A stretch of DNA of 64,000 nucleotides from a virus: IMG/VR virus record IMGVR_UViG_3300021091_000014, positions 62,001 through 126,000 of that record; one strand, written 5' to 3'. Shown here in pieces: positions 42,650 through 52,316 of the stretch. Under the pieces are notes generated by a model. That model was not told where the DNA came from. It did not search any database and was given only the letters and a program-made list of their open reading frames with translations. Both the position numbers and the translations under genes were made by a program. Position 1 is the stretch's first letter, and the number at the start of each line of letters is the position of its first letter.

Positions 42650-44371
42650 ATGTCACTTACGCAAATTAGAACAGAAAGTCTTGCAGCAGAAGTTACAACT
42701 GCTATTGTAAGCGCAGCCGGGGTACCTCCTAAGATTACTTCATTAGATTATCCAGGTGATGATACTGCAGCTGACCCTGCTGGAGGACAGACTGTTGTAA
42801 TTAACGGAGCAAATTTTACAGCAAGCAGCACTGTTTATATTAATGGTAATCAAGCTGGTGTTGTTAGCTACATTAATGCAACAGCTCTTTCCTTTACGAC
42901 TCCAGCAGGCTCAGCCGGTGTTGTCTCACTCTATGTTGTTAACGCTGATGGAGGAACGGCTATTGCTGTTCCTGGTCTTTTGTATTCTGGTACCCCTACC
43001 TGGACAACATCCGCAGGCACATTAGGATCACCATATGAAGCTAATTCTTTTTCAGTAACTCTTCAAGCATCAGGTGACGGCAATGTTACTTTTAGCGTAT
43101 CCGCGGGCAATACTATTCCTGCCGGGCTTACTTTAGCGTCTAACGGACTTCTATCAGGCACAATCCCTGCCACGGACCCTACTACAACATATACATTTTA
43201 TGTTGATGCTATTGACGCACAAAATCAAGAAACTACTAGAACATTTAGTGTTACCTATACTAAAGATACAGTCACCTGGTCCTCACCAGCAAACGGAGCT
43301 GCTTATTCTTTTAATACAGGAGCTGCTAACACTATAGCACTAGAAGCAAATAGCGCGGCTGGAAAGTCAATAACATACACTATTCAATCTGGCTCATTAC
43401 CAGCTAACGTCTCAATTTCAGGTTCAGATATTACAGGCACACCAAACACGGGGCAAAATAATACATCGGTTATTATTAGAGCTACAGCTGCTAGTACAAA
43501 TAGATTTGCTGATAGAACGTTATATTTTACTATAATTGCAAATACACCTTATAGCCTGAGATATCCCAGCAATAATGCACCAGCACCACTGCTGCAGGAA
43601 CATAACGGAACATTTGAGTCTGACACGTTTGGAGATATTTTTATCTCCAGCGATGGTACTAAGTTTTATTCCACTCAATCATCAGTAATATATCAGTACG
43701 CCCTAAGTCCTGCATACAGCATCACTACCTTAACACAAACAAGAGTGTTTAGTGCAGGATCAGGTGTATCGGGAGTCTTCTTTAAACCTGACGGTACAAT
43801 TTTATATGATGTAAATTATTCTACTAAAAAAATCACTCAGCGACCATTATATACTGCATGGCAAATTGGTGACGATGGATACATTAATACATCAGGGGTG
43901 AAAGAATTAAGTGTTCAATCAGTACAAAATTTTCCTTTTGGTATGCACATCTCTCCTGATGGGACAAAGTTATTTATTATAGGTAACGCTGGCGGTAACA
44001 AAAACGTTCACAGGTATGACCTAGGTACAGCTTGGGAAATAGACACTGCTGTCTTTAATTCAGGGACAACATTAAATCTTCCTACAGCATGGAACGCATG
44101 GAATCTTACATTTAGTTCCTCTGGTGACAAACTTTTTGTTAGTCAGGGACTTGTTTCTGGAAATAACGTTATTTTAGAGTATGGTCTTTCTACTCCCTGG
44201 AACCCTTCTACCGGAACATTAAACTATACTCTCGATACTGGAGGCAGTCAATCGTCGGGATATCGAACAGCCGGACAAGGCGGTATATGTTTTAGTGCTG
44301 ATGGATCTAATTTCTATATGGGAGTTCCTGCAAGCGGCACATATCTCTACAGGTTTAATACATCACTATAA
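42650..44371 (+). CDS. IPT/TIG and beta-propeller-like accessory virion protein
   Basis: A 573-aa protein inserted between gp13 and gp14, which are adjacent in T4. After a short leader (LTQIRTESLAAEVTTAI) come an IPT/TIG domain (VVINGANFTASSTVYINGN, VSLYVVNADGG; about 25-110) and two putative Ig-like He_PIG domains (IPAGLTLASNGLLSGTIPAT, LPANVSISGSDITGTPN). A propeller-like C-terminus with blades FISSDGTKFY, HISPDGTKLFII and FSADGSNFYMG follows. The domain build resembles the 38488 fibre, so both may bind carbohydrate or receptors. At the head-tail joint it could be a whisker or neck-fibre protein, or simply a fibre gene carried in this operon. No enzyme motif is seen. Confidence 0.7.
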   Translation: MSLTQIRTESLAAEVTTAIVSAAGVPPKITSLDYPGDDTAADPAGGQTVVINGANFTASSTVYINGNQAGVVSYINATALSFTTPAGSAGVVSLYVVNADGGTAIAVPGLLYSGTPTWTTSAGTLGSPYEANSFSVTLQASGDGNVTFSVSAGNTIPAGLTLASNGLLSGTIPATDPTTTYTFYVDAIDAQNQETTRTFSVTYTKDTVTWSSPANGAAYSFNTGAANTIALEANSAAGKSITYTIQSGSLPANVSISGSDITGTPNTGQNNTSVIIRATAASTNRFADRTLYFTIIANTPYSLRYPSNNAPAPLLQEHNGTFESDTFGDIFISSDGTKFYSTQSSVIYQYALSPAYSITTLTQTRVFSAGSGVSGVFFKPDGTILYDVNYSTKKITQRPLYTAWQIGDDGYINTSGVKELSVQSVQNFPFGMHISPDGTKLFIIGNAGGNKNVHRYDLGTAWEIDTAVFNSGTTLNLPTAWNAWNLTFSSSGDKLFVSQGLVSGNNVILEYGLSTPWNPSTGTLNYTLDTGGSQSSGYRTAGQGGICFSADGSNFYMGVPASGTYLYRFNTSL

Positions 44372-44390
44372 TAACTAGTGTTTTAGGATA

Positions 44391-45116
44391 ATGACAACTA
44401 ATTTCTTCTTTAATAACTATACTAATAGTCAAGAACAGCTTCTTATAGAAGACCTTGTTGTTGAGTCTATTAGAATGTATGGTCAGGACATGTACTACAT
44501 GCCCCGTGCATTAAAGGCTAAAGATGAAATATACGGTGAAGATCCCTCTTCAGAATATAAAGCATTTTATAATGTTGAGCTTTACATTAAAAACGTGGAA
44601 GGGTTTGAAGGAGAAGGCGAGTTTCTTAGTAAGTTTAATTTAGAAATAAGAGACAAAATTACATTTACTATTGCTAAGAAAGTTTATGATAATGAGATAG
44701 CTGCAGTAGAGGCGACAACGAGACCTCAAGAAGGTGATTTAATTTACTTCCCAATTAATCAAAAACTATACCAAGTTAAGTTTGTTGAGCATGAAGCAAT
44801 CTTCTATCAGTTAGGCTCTATACAGACATATGATTTACAATGCGAACTGTTTGAATACAGCGGGGAGCTGCTTCAAACAGGGCTGTACGAAGTTGACGAT
44901 CTCATGGCCAGATACAGCTTTATTACATCGTCATACGCTCTTTATACAGAAGATAAAAACTACTTCTCTTTAACAGATGAGGATGGCTATAAGTTGTCTC
45001 TAGAGTGGGAATTGGATACCGTCGATCCTATCGCTGACAATAATGAAATACAAGCAGAGTCCGACGCATTTGTTGACTTTTCAGAAATAGATCCATTTAG
45101 TACTGGAGCAATTTAA
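44391..45116 (+). CDS. 14: neck protein gp14
   Basis: A 241-aa protein (T4 gp14 256 aa). Family features are NNYTNSQEQLLIEDLVVESI, MYGQDMYYMPR, ALKAKDEIYGEDPSSEYKAF and GDLIYFPINQKLYQVKFVEH. gp14 assembles with gp13 at the portal vertex to stabilise packaged DNA and accept the tail. It follows the inserted IPT/propeller gene by 19 bp; its stop overlaps the gp15 ATG (TAATG). Confidence 0.9.
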   Translation: MTTNFFFNNYTNSQEQLLIEDLVVESIRMYGQDMYYMPRALKAKDEIYGEDPSSEYKAFYNVELYIKNVEGFEGEGEFLSKFNLEIRDKITFTIAKKVYDNEIAAVEATTRPQEGDLIYFPINQKLYQVKFVEHEAIFYQLGSIQTYDLQCELFEYSGELLQTGLYEVDDLMARYSFITSSYALYTEDKNYFSLTDEDGYKLSLEWELDTVDPIADNNEIQAESDAFVDFSEIDPFSTGAI

Positions 45117-45928
45117 TGTTCGGTCAAACGTTCTATCACGGACATCTACGTAAATACGTTATACTTTTCGGTACATTATTTAATGATCTTTATATTAATA
45201 GAGATGATGCTGATGGTGATCATATTTCTTCAATAAAGATACCAATTACATACGCACCAAAAGACAAATTAATTACTCGCAATGTACAGGACCCCAATCT
45301 AAAAAAGCCCTTCTCAGTAATTCTTCCTAGAATAAGCTTTGAGCTAACTTCTTTAAATTACGCCCCTACAAGAAAATTATCTACTGTAAAAAAAGGCTTT
45401 ATTAAGCAAGACAGTTTAGATAAAAATCAACTCAAGTATGCTTACAATCCTGTACCATACGATTTAAACTTCTCTCTTTATATTGCTGTAAAAAATACTG
45501 AAGACGGTACAAGAATATTAGAGCAAATTTTACCTTTTTTTACTCCAGAATGGACAGCTACAGTTAATTTAATTCCGGAACTAGATGTTAAATTAGATAT
45601 TCCTACTACTTTAATAAACGTTACATCTGAAGATATTTACGAAGGTAGTTATGCCGAGAGAAGAGCGTTAGTTTGGACACTTGATTTCACAATGAAAGGT
45701 TATATATTTGGACCTATCAGAAAATCAGAAGCTATTACTCTTGCAAATACAAACTTCTTTTCTTCCTTTAATACTAATACTGATCATGAAAACGTAACAA
45801 TATATCCAGGTCAACTTGCAAATGGTAGTCCTACTAATAGTGCTAACGACACTATAAATAGATCACAGATAACAGCCAACAGCAATTATGGATACGTAAT
45901 TAATTATGAATCAATTAAAGAAGAGTGA
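45116..45928 (+). CDS. 15: tail sheath stabiliser gp15
   Basis: A 270-aa protein (T4 gp15 272 aa), the hexameric terminator at the head-proximal end of the tail that joins tail to neck. The N-terminus FGQTFYHGHLRKYVILFGTL, then FNDLYINR and ITYAPKDKLITRNVQDP are typical, as is ILPRISFELTSLNYAPTRKL. The C-terminal 50 residues are Asn/Thr-rich and variable. It overlaps gp16 by 23 bp in another frame. Confidence 0.9.
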   Translation: MFGQTFYHGHLRKYVILFGTLFNDLYINRDDADGDHISSIKIPITYAPKDKLITRNVQDPNLKKPFSVILPRISFELTSLNYAPTRKLSTVKKGFIKQDSLDKNQLKYAYNPVPYDLNFSLYIAVKNTEDGTRILEQILPFFTPEWTATVNLIPELDVKLDIPTTLINVTSEDIYEGSYAERRALVWTLDFTMKGYIFGPIRKSEAITLANTNFFSSFNTNTDHENVTIYPGQLANGSPTNSANDTINRSQITANSNYGYVINYESIKEE

Positions 45929-46301
45929 TACCATAAGTCAAGCACTAGATCTTGCCCCTATAGAGATAGTTGAAGCAGAAAAGATCAAAGTTGATAATGA
46001 CGAGATAAAAACAGACTTTGAGTATGCAAGAGGCAATCTAATAAACATTATTGAGAAGGGCAATGAAGCTCTCGATGGCATTCTTGACGTTGCAGGAATG
46101 TCTCAACATCCACGCAGCTTTGAAGTAGCTGCTACTATAATCAATTCTCTCGCTGCAGCAAATAAAGATCTTCTTGAACTTTCAAAAAGAAGAAAAGAAC
46201 TAGAAGGAGAGAAATCTCCTACTACAATAAACAATAATTTATTTGTTGGTAGCACAGCTGAATTACAAAAATTAATTAAAAATAATGGTACAAAAGAGTG
46301 A
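45906..46301 (+). CDS. 16: small terminase subunit gp16
   Basis: A 131-aa protein (T4 gp16 164 aa), the DNA-recognition and regulatory subunit of the packaging motor. It is mainly helical: DFEYARGNLINIIEKGNEAL, GMSQHPRSFEVAATIINSLA and the helix DLLELSKRRKELEGE. NNNLFVGSTAELQKLIK at the end matches the family's habit of ending with a gp17-contact segment. It overlaps gp15 and gp17 (17 bp), so all three are translationally coupled. The N-terminal start is less certain because of the overlap. Confidence 0.85.
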   Translation: MNQLKKSDTISQALDLAPIEIVEAEKIKVDNDEIKTDFEYARGNLINIIEKGNEALDGILDVAGMSQHPRSFEVAATIINSLAAANKDLLELSKRRKELEGEKSPTTINNNLFVGSTAELQKLIKNNGTKE

Positions 46302-47919
46302 TATCTATCTTGGTAATAAAAACCTAAAACGCAACGATGTACAAGTAGAATGGACTAAAGAGCTAGTTCAAGAGTTTTTAAAGTGCTCTAAAGACCCTGT
46401 TCATTTTATAGAGACATATGTTAAAATAGTTAACGTTGATTTAGGTTTTATACCGTTACAGCTGTACGACTATCAGGCCGATATCGTTCGCACAGCATCA
46501 CAAGAGCGATTTCTCATATGTAAAATGCCTAGACAGGTTGGTAAAACAACCACTATCGCAGCATTTATTCTTCATAGTGTTATCTTCAATGAAAACTATT
46601 CCGTAGCTATCTTAGCTCATAAGGCCGAACAAGCTAGAGAAATTCTGGGTAGAATTCAGATGGCCTACGAAGCTTTACCTAAATGGCTTCAGCAAGGAAT
46701 TATTAAATGGAATGAAGGTTCTGTTGAATTAGAAAACGGATCAAGGATTATAGCAAGCTCTACCGCTTCTAGTGCTATTCGAGGAACTTCTCAGAACTTA
46801 GTTTACTTAGATGAGTTTGCATTCGTACCAAATCACATACAAGAAGACTTCTTTGCTTCTGTCTATCCTACTATTTCTTCTGGTAAAACAACTAAAGTAT
46901 TAATTACCTCTACACCAAAAGGATTAAACTTATTTTATAAAATTTGGAAAGATAGTGAAGACGGAAGAAATGATTATAAAAGAATTGACGTACATTGGAG
47001 CCAAGTTCCAGGACGAAATGAGAAGTGGAAACAAGAAACTATTCGCAATACTTCTGAAGAACAGTTTAGAGAAGAATTTGAATGTGAGTTTTTAGGCTCT
47101 ACTTCAACTTTAATATCTGGTACCAAGCTAAGAATGCTCTCTTATTCTAACCCAATAAAGTCTGATAAGCATTTAAAGGTATATTTTGAACCGGAAGAAG
47201 GACATGTATATTTTATAGTGGTCGATACGGCGAGAGGAAAAGAGGGGGACTATTCTGCGTTTAAGGTATTTGATGCAACCGAGCTCCCATATAAAGATGT
47301 AGCATCATATAGAGATAATTTAATAGATCCAGTTTTATACCCTAATATTATTATTCAAGTAGCAAAGCACTATAATAATGCTTTTGTATTAGTAGAAACT
47401 AATGATGTAGGACAGCAGGTAGCCGACATATTATATCAGGATTTAGAATACGATAACATGCTTTTTACAGCTGGCACTAACATCACCGGTATTAAAATAT
47501 CTGCAGGATTTGGAACATCGTCACATGCAGGAGTTAGAACCACAACATCAGTTAAAAAACTAGGATGTAGTAATTTTAAATCTTTAATTGAAAATGACAA
47601 ATTAATTATTCACGATTATGATACCATTCAGGAAATGTTCAGATTCATACATAAAGGTACATCCTTCGAAGCCGAAGAAGGTAACGATGATTTGGTAATG
47701 TGCTGTGTGCTTTTTAGCTGGATGTCTGATCATAATTATTTCAAGGAATTAACCAGCCTTGATTTCCGCAAACGTCTTTCTATGGAGAATGAGAAGAGAC
47801 TAGAAGATAATTTACTTCCTTTTGGTATTAAAGAAGACGGTCGAGACGAATATGTCGTCCAAGAAGAAAAAATAGTAGATTTAGAAAACATGTCATTCGA
47901 ACAGTGGATGAGAAATTAA
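46285..47919 (+). CDS. 17: large terminase subunit gp17
   Basis: A 544-aa packaging motor (T4 gp17 610 aa). The N-terminal ATPase has the adenine/Q region LQLYDYQADI (59-68), Walker A PRQVGKTT (82-89) and Walker B with catalytic acid LVYLDEFAF (172-180), then the coupling motif LITSTPKG. The C-terminal RNase H-like nuclease has VVDTARGKEGDYSAF with its first catalytic Asp, VLVETNDVGQQVADILY and EGNDDLVMCCVLFSWM. All expected motifs are intact. The ATG lies within the end of gp16. A late promoter follows the stop, so sheath genes have separate transcription. Confidence 0.97.
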   Translation: MVQKSDIYLGNKNLKRNDVQVEWTKELVQEFLKCSKDPVHFIETYVKIVNVDLGFIPLQLYDYQADIVRTASQERFLICKMPRQVGKTTTIAAFILHSVIFNENYSVAILAHKAEQAREILGRIQMAYEALPKWLQQGIIKWNEGSVELENGSRIIASSTASSAIRGTSQNLVYLDEFAFVPNHIQEDFFASVYPTISSGKTTKVLITSTPKGLNLFYKIWKDSEDGRNDYKRIDVHWSQVPGRNEKWKQETIRNTSEEQFREEFECEFLGSTSTLISGTKLRMLSYSNPIKSDKHLKVYFEPEEGHVYFIVVDTARGKEGDYSAFKVFDATELPYKDVASYRDNLIDPVLYPNIIIQVAKHYNNAFVLVETNDVGQQVADILYQDLEYDNMLFTAGTNITGIKISAGFGTSSHAGVRTTTSVKKLGCSNFKSLIENDKLIIHDYDTIQEMFRFIHKGTSFEAEEGNDDLVMCCVLFSWMSDHNYFKELTSLDFRKRLSMENEKRLEDNLLPFGIKEDGRDEYVVQEEKIVDLENMSFEQWMRN

Positions 47920-47931
47920 GTGTTTTAGATT

Positions 47932-47939
47932 TATAAATA
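47932..47939 (+). promoter_or_regulatory. T4-type late promoter box before gp18
   Basis: An exact TATAAATA in the gap after gp17, 45 bp before the gp18 ATG, followed by a strong GAGGGAG ribosome site. It would give high expression of sheath and tube. Confidence 0.7.
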
Positions 47940-47983
47940 ACAATAAGCTTTGTGCTAAATAAAACCTTTTGAGGGAGATCAAA

Positions 47984-50101
47984 ATGCCATTTCAAGTAAG
48001 TCCAGGAGTAAATGTTTCTGAGATCGACTTGACCACGGTAGTCCCTGCAGTCTCAACTACCGAGGGCGCTATTGCTGGCGTCTTTCGCTGGGGACCAGTG
48101 GACAAACGTGTTCTGGTTGATTCTGAAGCTAACCTAGCTGCACGCTTTGGTAAGCCAACAAATCACAATGCAGAAACATTCTTTACTGCCGCCAATTTTC
48201 TTTCTTACGGTAACAAACTTTATGTCGTAAGAACAGCCAATACTACTGATTCATCTGGTACAAACGGCGTATTAACCGCCTATGGTGCAGTAGGTGCAGT
48301 TAGTAACGTAGCCAATCTTATTGTAAAAAACGATGATGCAATCGATGAGACAGCCGTTATTTCTGCTCTAGTAGGAGAGTCAGCTGCAAAATACGTTGCA
48401 CGCTATCCAGGCTTAATTGGTAACTCTTTAAAAGTTTCAGTTTGCGATACCGCAACCGCATATTTTTCTAACACATTAATTACCGGTGGTAATGCAAATC
48501 TATCAGCAAATGGTGAACTTACTTGCATCGTTGCTACAACAGGCTCAAACAGCCACATCTTAAAGATAGCTAATTCTTCTTCTGGAACAGTAACAGAAGC
48601 CAACACAAGAGCTACAACTCTTAACGGATTTCTTACCGTTGGAGATTTAATTGAGCTTGGTAACTCAACAATTGGTACTCAGTACTTAAGAATTACATCT
48701 ATAGGTTCTGTATCGACAAACTCTACCCACGCTTACTTTAATATTAATACTGAATCTAACTATACATTAACATCGTTTGGAGATGTTGTAACTTCAAACA
48801 ATGCTACCGTAGCTAGCGGTTATTTAAAGCGTCATTGGGAGTATGCATTTAGTGTTGATTCAACACCTGGTACTTCTAACTACACAAAGAATTTTGGTAA
48901 CTCTAGTGCAGTGGATGAAGTTCACGTTGTCGTAGCAGATCAAGACGGTCTTATCTCTGGTGTGCCTGGAACTGTTTTAGAAGTATATCAAGGACTTTCT
49001 AGAGCAACAGACGCAAAATTAGAAGACGGTGCTACTAATTATGTTAAAAATGTAATTAATCAAAGCTCACAATTTGTATACTTTGCTAACGATAGGGCAA
49101 CTGGTGGATCCAATACAGCTGTTAATATGGCCTCTTTAGCAAATACAGTTCCATTAACCCTCTCCTTAACCGGAGGTTCCGATGGACTCAACGAAGAGAA
49201 TGTTCCAATGAATATTCTTCAGGCTGGCTACGATATGTTTGAGTCAGCAGAAGATGTAGATATCTCTTTAGTTCTTCAAGGTAAAGCAAGAGGCGGTACA
49301 AATAGTGCCCAGCTCGCACAATACATTATTGACAACGTTGCTGAAAAGAGAAAAGATTGCGTGGCTTTCATTTCTCCAGATAGAGCAGACTCTGTTCTTA
49401 ATTCTTCTAAGCAGGAATCTCAAGATACCGTCTCGTATCGTAACAGTCTTTCTTCAACATCGTATGCCGTGCTTGATTCCGGATACAAGTATCAATATGA
49501 CAAATACAATGATGTCTACAGGTACATTCCATTAAACGGTGATGTAGCTGGCTTATGCGTGAGAACAGATGATACAAGAGATCCTTGGTTCTCTCCAGCA
49601 GGATTCAATAGAGGTGTAATTAAAAATTCTGTAAAGCTTGCTTTTAATCCAAGCAAGGCAGACAGAGACCTTCTCTATAAGAATGGCGTTAACCCTGTAG
49701 TAACATTCCCAGGTCAAGGCACATTGCTGTTTGGTGACAAGACTCTGCTTACCAAGCCTTCTGCATTCGATAGAATTAACGTTCGCAGATTGTTTATTGT
49801 GCTTGAGAAAGCAATTGCTACAGCAGCTAAATTTACACTGTTTGAATTTAACGACGAGTTTACTCGTGCACAGTTTAAAAACTTAGTAGAGCCTTTCCTA
49901 AGGGATGTGCAAGGTCGAAGAGGTATTTACGACTTTAGAGTAGTTTGCGATGAAACAAATAACACCCCAGAAGTTATTGATCGTAACGAGTTTGTTGGAG
50001 ACATTTACATTAAGCCAGCTCGCTCAATCAACTATATTCAATTGAACTTCGTGGCAGTTAGAACTGGTGTTGAGTTCTCCGAGATTGTTGGACAGTTTTA
50101 A
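47984..50101 (+). CDS. 18: tail sheath protein gp18
   Basis: A 705-aa contractile sheath subunit (T4 gp18 659 aa). I choose the ATG at 47984 (MPFQVSPGVNVSEIDLTTVV), 6 bp after GAGGGAG; a TTG five codons upstream would overlap that site. The N-terminus is conserved (SPGVNVSEIDLT, then TTEGAIAGVFRWGPV). The C-terminus has PWFSPAGFNRGVIKN, DRDLLYKNGVNPVVTFPGQG, RLFIVLEKAIATAAKFTLFE and DVQGRRGIYDFRVVCDETNN, typical of the sheath core that wraps the gp19 tube. The middle is a variable beta-rich outer domain. It follows its own late promoter. Confidence 0.95.
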   Translation: MPFQVSPGVNVSEIDLTTVVPAVSTTEGAIAGVFRWGPVDKRVLVDSEANLAARFGKPTNHNAETFFTAANFLSYGNKLYVVRTANTTDSSGTNGVLTAYGAVGAVSNVANLIVKNDDAIDETAVISALVGESAAKYVARYPGLIGNSLKVSVCDTATAYFSNTLITGGNANLSANGELTCIVATTGSNSHILKIANSSSGTVTEANTRATTLNGFLTVGDLIELGNSTIGTQYLRITSIGSVSTNSTHAYFNINTESNYTLTSFGDVVTSNNATVASGYLKRHWEYAFSVDSTPGTSNYTKNFGNSSAVDEVHVVVADQDGLISGVPGTVLEVYQGLSRATDAKLEDGATNYVKNVINQSSQFVYFANDRATGGSNTAVNMASLANTVPLTLSLTGGSDGLNEENVPMNILQAGYDMFESAEDVDISLVLQGKARGGTNSAQLAQYIIDNVAEKRKDCVAFISPDRADSVLNSSKQESQDTVSYRNSLSSTSYAVLDSGYKYQYDKYNDVYRYIPLNGDVAGLCVRTDDTRDPWFSPAGFNRGVIKNSVKLAFNPSKADRDLLYKNGVNPVVTFPGQGTLLFGDKTLLTKPSAFDRINVRRLFIVLEKAIATAAKFTLFEFNDEFTRAQFKNLVEPFLRDVQGRRGIYDFRVVCDETNNTPEVIDRNEFVGDIYIKPARSINYIQLNFVAVRTGVEFSEIVGQF

Positions 50102-50129
50102 TAAATAACAACAGACAAGGAGACACTAA

Positions 50130-50681
50130 ATGGCTTTCAATGTAAACGAAATTAGAAGTCAATTAACACTTGGAGGAGCTCGTAACACGCTCTTCCAAGT
50201 TACGATTCAAAACCCCGCTAACAGTGTTGCAGATATTAAGGTTCCTTTTCTAGTTAGAACAGCTCAGATTCCTTCTTCCGATCTGGGCGTTATAGAAGTG
50301 CCTTACTTCGGACGCAAAATTAAATTAGCTGGAGACAGAACGTTTGCCGATTGGACAGTCACCGTTATTAACGACGAGGACTTTTTAATTCGTAACGCTA
50401 TGGAGCAGTGGTCAAATCAGATTAACTCCCTTAGAGGTAATCTGCGCACATTTGGTGCTGCATCCCCATCGCTTTATAAAGCAAACGCTCAAGTTGTTCA
50501 GTATTCAAAAACAGGTGTGCCTATTAGAACTTACACCTTCAACGGTATCTTCCCACAAGTGGTGTCAACCATTGATTTAGATTGGAATGCAACAGATACT
50601 ATTGAAGAGTTTACAGTTACCTTCCAGTACGACTGGTGGGAGGTTACTGGTGGAGTAACTGGCAACGCCGGTGGCGCTTAA
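50130..50681 (+). CDS. 19: tail tube protein gp19
   Basis: A 183-aa tail tube subunit (T4 gp19 163 aa) that forms the DNA channel inside the sheath. Family features are NEIRSQLTLGGARNTLFQVT, FLVRTAQIPSSDLGVIEVPY, FGRKIKLAGDRTFADWTVTV and INDEDFLIRNAMEQWSNQIN. The C-terminus has FPQVVSTIDLDWNATDTIEE and FQYDWWEV. AAGGAG precedes the ATG. AATAAATA, one base off the late promoter box, lies at 50100-50107. A strong intrinsic terminator follows. Confidence 0.95.
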   Translation: MAFNVNEIRSQLTLGGARNTLFQVTIQNPANSVADIKVPFLVRTAQIPSSDLGVIEVPYFGRKIKLAGDRTFADWTVTVINDEDFLIRNAMEQWSNQINSLRGNLRTFGAASPSLYKANAQVVQYSKTGVPIRTYTFNGIFPQVVSTIDLDWNATDTIEEFTVTFQYDWWEVTGGVTGNAGGA

Positions 50682-50691
50682 TATTAATGAT

Positions 50692-50715
50692 AGCGGGCCC
50701 TCGAGGCCCGCTTTT
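50692..50715 (+). terminator. intrinsic terminator after gp19
   Basis: A GC-only-core hairpin, arms AGCGGGCC (50692-50699) and GGCCCGCT (50705-50712) with a 5-base loop, followed by TTT. It lies 11 bp after the gp19 stop and 16 bp before the gp20 start. It stands out in this AT-rich genome and would limit sheath/tube read-through into the portal gene. Confidence 0.8.
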
Positions 50716-50730
50716 CCTATTGAGGTTTAA

Positions 50731-52296
50731 ATGAGATTATTCGGATTTGAAATAAAACGCCAAGATAAAGAACCTGAACCACAATCGTTCGCACCGCCAC
50801 AGGAAGATGACGGTGCTGTAATTGTTGCTGCTGGTGGTGTATATGGCACCTATGTTGATCTAGAAGGATCAGCTAAGACAGAAGCAGAACTAGTAACAAA
50901 GTATAGAGATATGACTAACCAGCCTGAAGTTGATCAGGCTGTAGATGACATAGTTAATGAAGCAATTGTAAGTGAACCAGAAGTAGAAACTGTTTCACTT
51001 AATCTAGACAAGACAAATACTTCACCTAACATAAAAAAACTTATTATTGAAGAATTTGAAAATATTAAAAAGCTTTTAAATTTTGATAATCAAGCCTTTG
51101 ATATTTTTAGAAGATATTATGTTGATGGACGCCTTTACTATCATGCTATCATAGATGATAAAAAGCCTGAACTTGGACTTAAAGAATTAAGATATATTGA
51201 TCCTAGAAAAATTAGAAAAATAAAAGAGATTAAAAAGAAAAAAGATCAAGTTACTGGAGCAACACTTACAGAAAAGGCTGCAGAGTATTTTCTTTATAGT
51301 GAAAAAGGATATTACAATGCCGGTAATAGTAACCTTGGCAATCAAGGAATGACTGGTGGTATAAGAATTGCTAAAGATAGTATTATTCATATTACATCCG
51401 GCCTAATGGATACAAATAATACTATAGTTTTATCGCATCTGCATAAAGCAATAAAAGTTCTTAACCAGCTTAGAACTTTAGAAGACGCTACAGTAATTTA
51501 TAGAATATCTAGAGCGCCTGAGCGTAGAATATTTTATATCGACGTCGGTAACTTGCCAAAGATGAAGGCCGAGCAGTACCTACGTGACATGATGATACGT
51601 CATAAGAATAGAGTCGTTTACGATTCACAGACAGGTGAAATAAGAGACGACCGTAAGTTTATGACAATGCTTGAAGATTACTGGCTGCCAAGACGCGAAG
51701 GTAATAAAGGTACAGAAATTACTACTCTTCCCGGGGGTCAGAACCTAGGTGAGATGACCGATGTAAATTATTTTCAAAAGAAATTATATCGCGCATTAAA
51801 TGTGCCTGGATCAAGATTAGAAGCTGAGCAGACATTTAATGTAGGAAGATCAACAGAAATTACTCGCGATGAAGTAAAGTTTTCTAAGTTTGTAAATCGT
51901 TTAAGAAGCAAATTCTCTTCTTTGTTTTTAAAGAGTCTAGAAAAGCAACTAGTGCTAAAAAAGATTATGACTCTTGAAGAATGGCAAGACATTTTACAAA
52001 GCATTAAGTTTGATTATGCTAAAGACAATTACTTTGCCGAGCTTAAAGAGATAGAAGCAATAAGAGAGCGTGTTTCAATACTTAGAGACATTGATGACTT
52101 TGCTGGTAAGTACGTATCTCATGCATGGGTTAGAAAGAATGTTCTTCGTCAAACGGAAGAAGAAATAGAACAAAATGATGAGGAAATGCAAGCAGAACTT
52201 GATGATCCTAGATACGCAGCACCTGATCCTCCTCCTAGTGAAACTGATGGAAGTCAAGGTGATAGTACGCAATTAGACAATGAAAGACCACAATAA
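50731..52296 (+). CDS. 20: portal vertex protein gp20
   Basis: A 521-aa portal protein (T4 gp20 524 aa), the dodecameric ring through which DNA is packaged and the tail is joined. Typical segments are YRDMTNQPEVDQAVDDIVNE, FRRYYVDGRLYYHAIIDDKK, LKELRYIDPRKIRKIKEIKK and IYRISRAPERRIFYIDVGNL. GEIRDDRKFMTMLEDYWLPR, EGNKGTEITTLPGGQNLGEM, YRALNVPGSRLEAEQTFNVG and the acidic C-terminal tail complete the pattern. The start has TGAGG in front and lies just after a terminator, so its transcription depends on read-through or a promoter not clearly seen. Confidence 0.97.
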   Translation: MRLFGFEIKRQDKEPEPQSFAPPQEDDGAVIVAAGGVYGTYVDLEGSAKTEAELVTKYRDMTNQPEVDQAVDDIVNEAIVSEPEVETVSLNLDKTNTSPNIKKLIIEEFENIKKLLNFDNQAFDIFRRYYVDGRLYYHAIIDDKKPELGLKELRYIDPRKIRKIKEIKKKKDQVTGATLTEKAAEYFLYSEKGYYNAGNSNLGNQGMTGGIRIAKDSIIHITSGLMDTNNTIVLSHLHKAIKVLNQLRTLEDATVIYRISRAPERRIFYIDVGNLPKMKAEQYLRDMMIRHKNRVVYDSQTGEIRDDRKFMTMLEDYWLPRREGNKGTEITTLPGGQNLGEMTDVNYFQKKLYRALNVPGSRLEAEQTFNVGRSTEITRDEVKFSKFVNRLRSKFSSLFLKSLEKQLVLKKIMTLEEWQDILQSIKFDYAKDNYFAELKEIEAIRERVSILRDIDDFAGKYVSHAWVRKNVLRQTEEEIEQNDEEMQAELDDPRYAAPDPPPSETDGSQGDSTQLDNERPQ

Positions 52297-52316
52297 ATAA
52301 ATATTTGGAGACAATA

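Noticed and set aside
47969-47983. TTG start five codons upstream for gp18
   Set aside because: It overlaps the GAGGGAG ribosome site of the well-placed ATG at 47984, and MPFQVSPGV is the usual family start.
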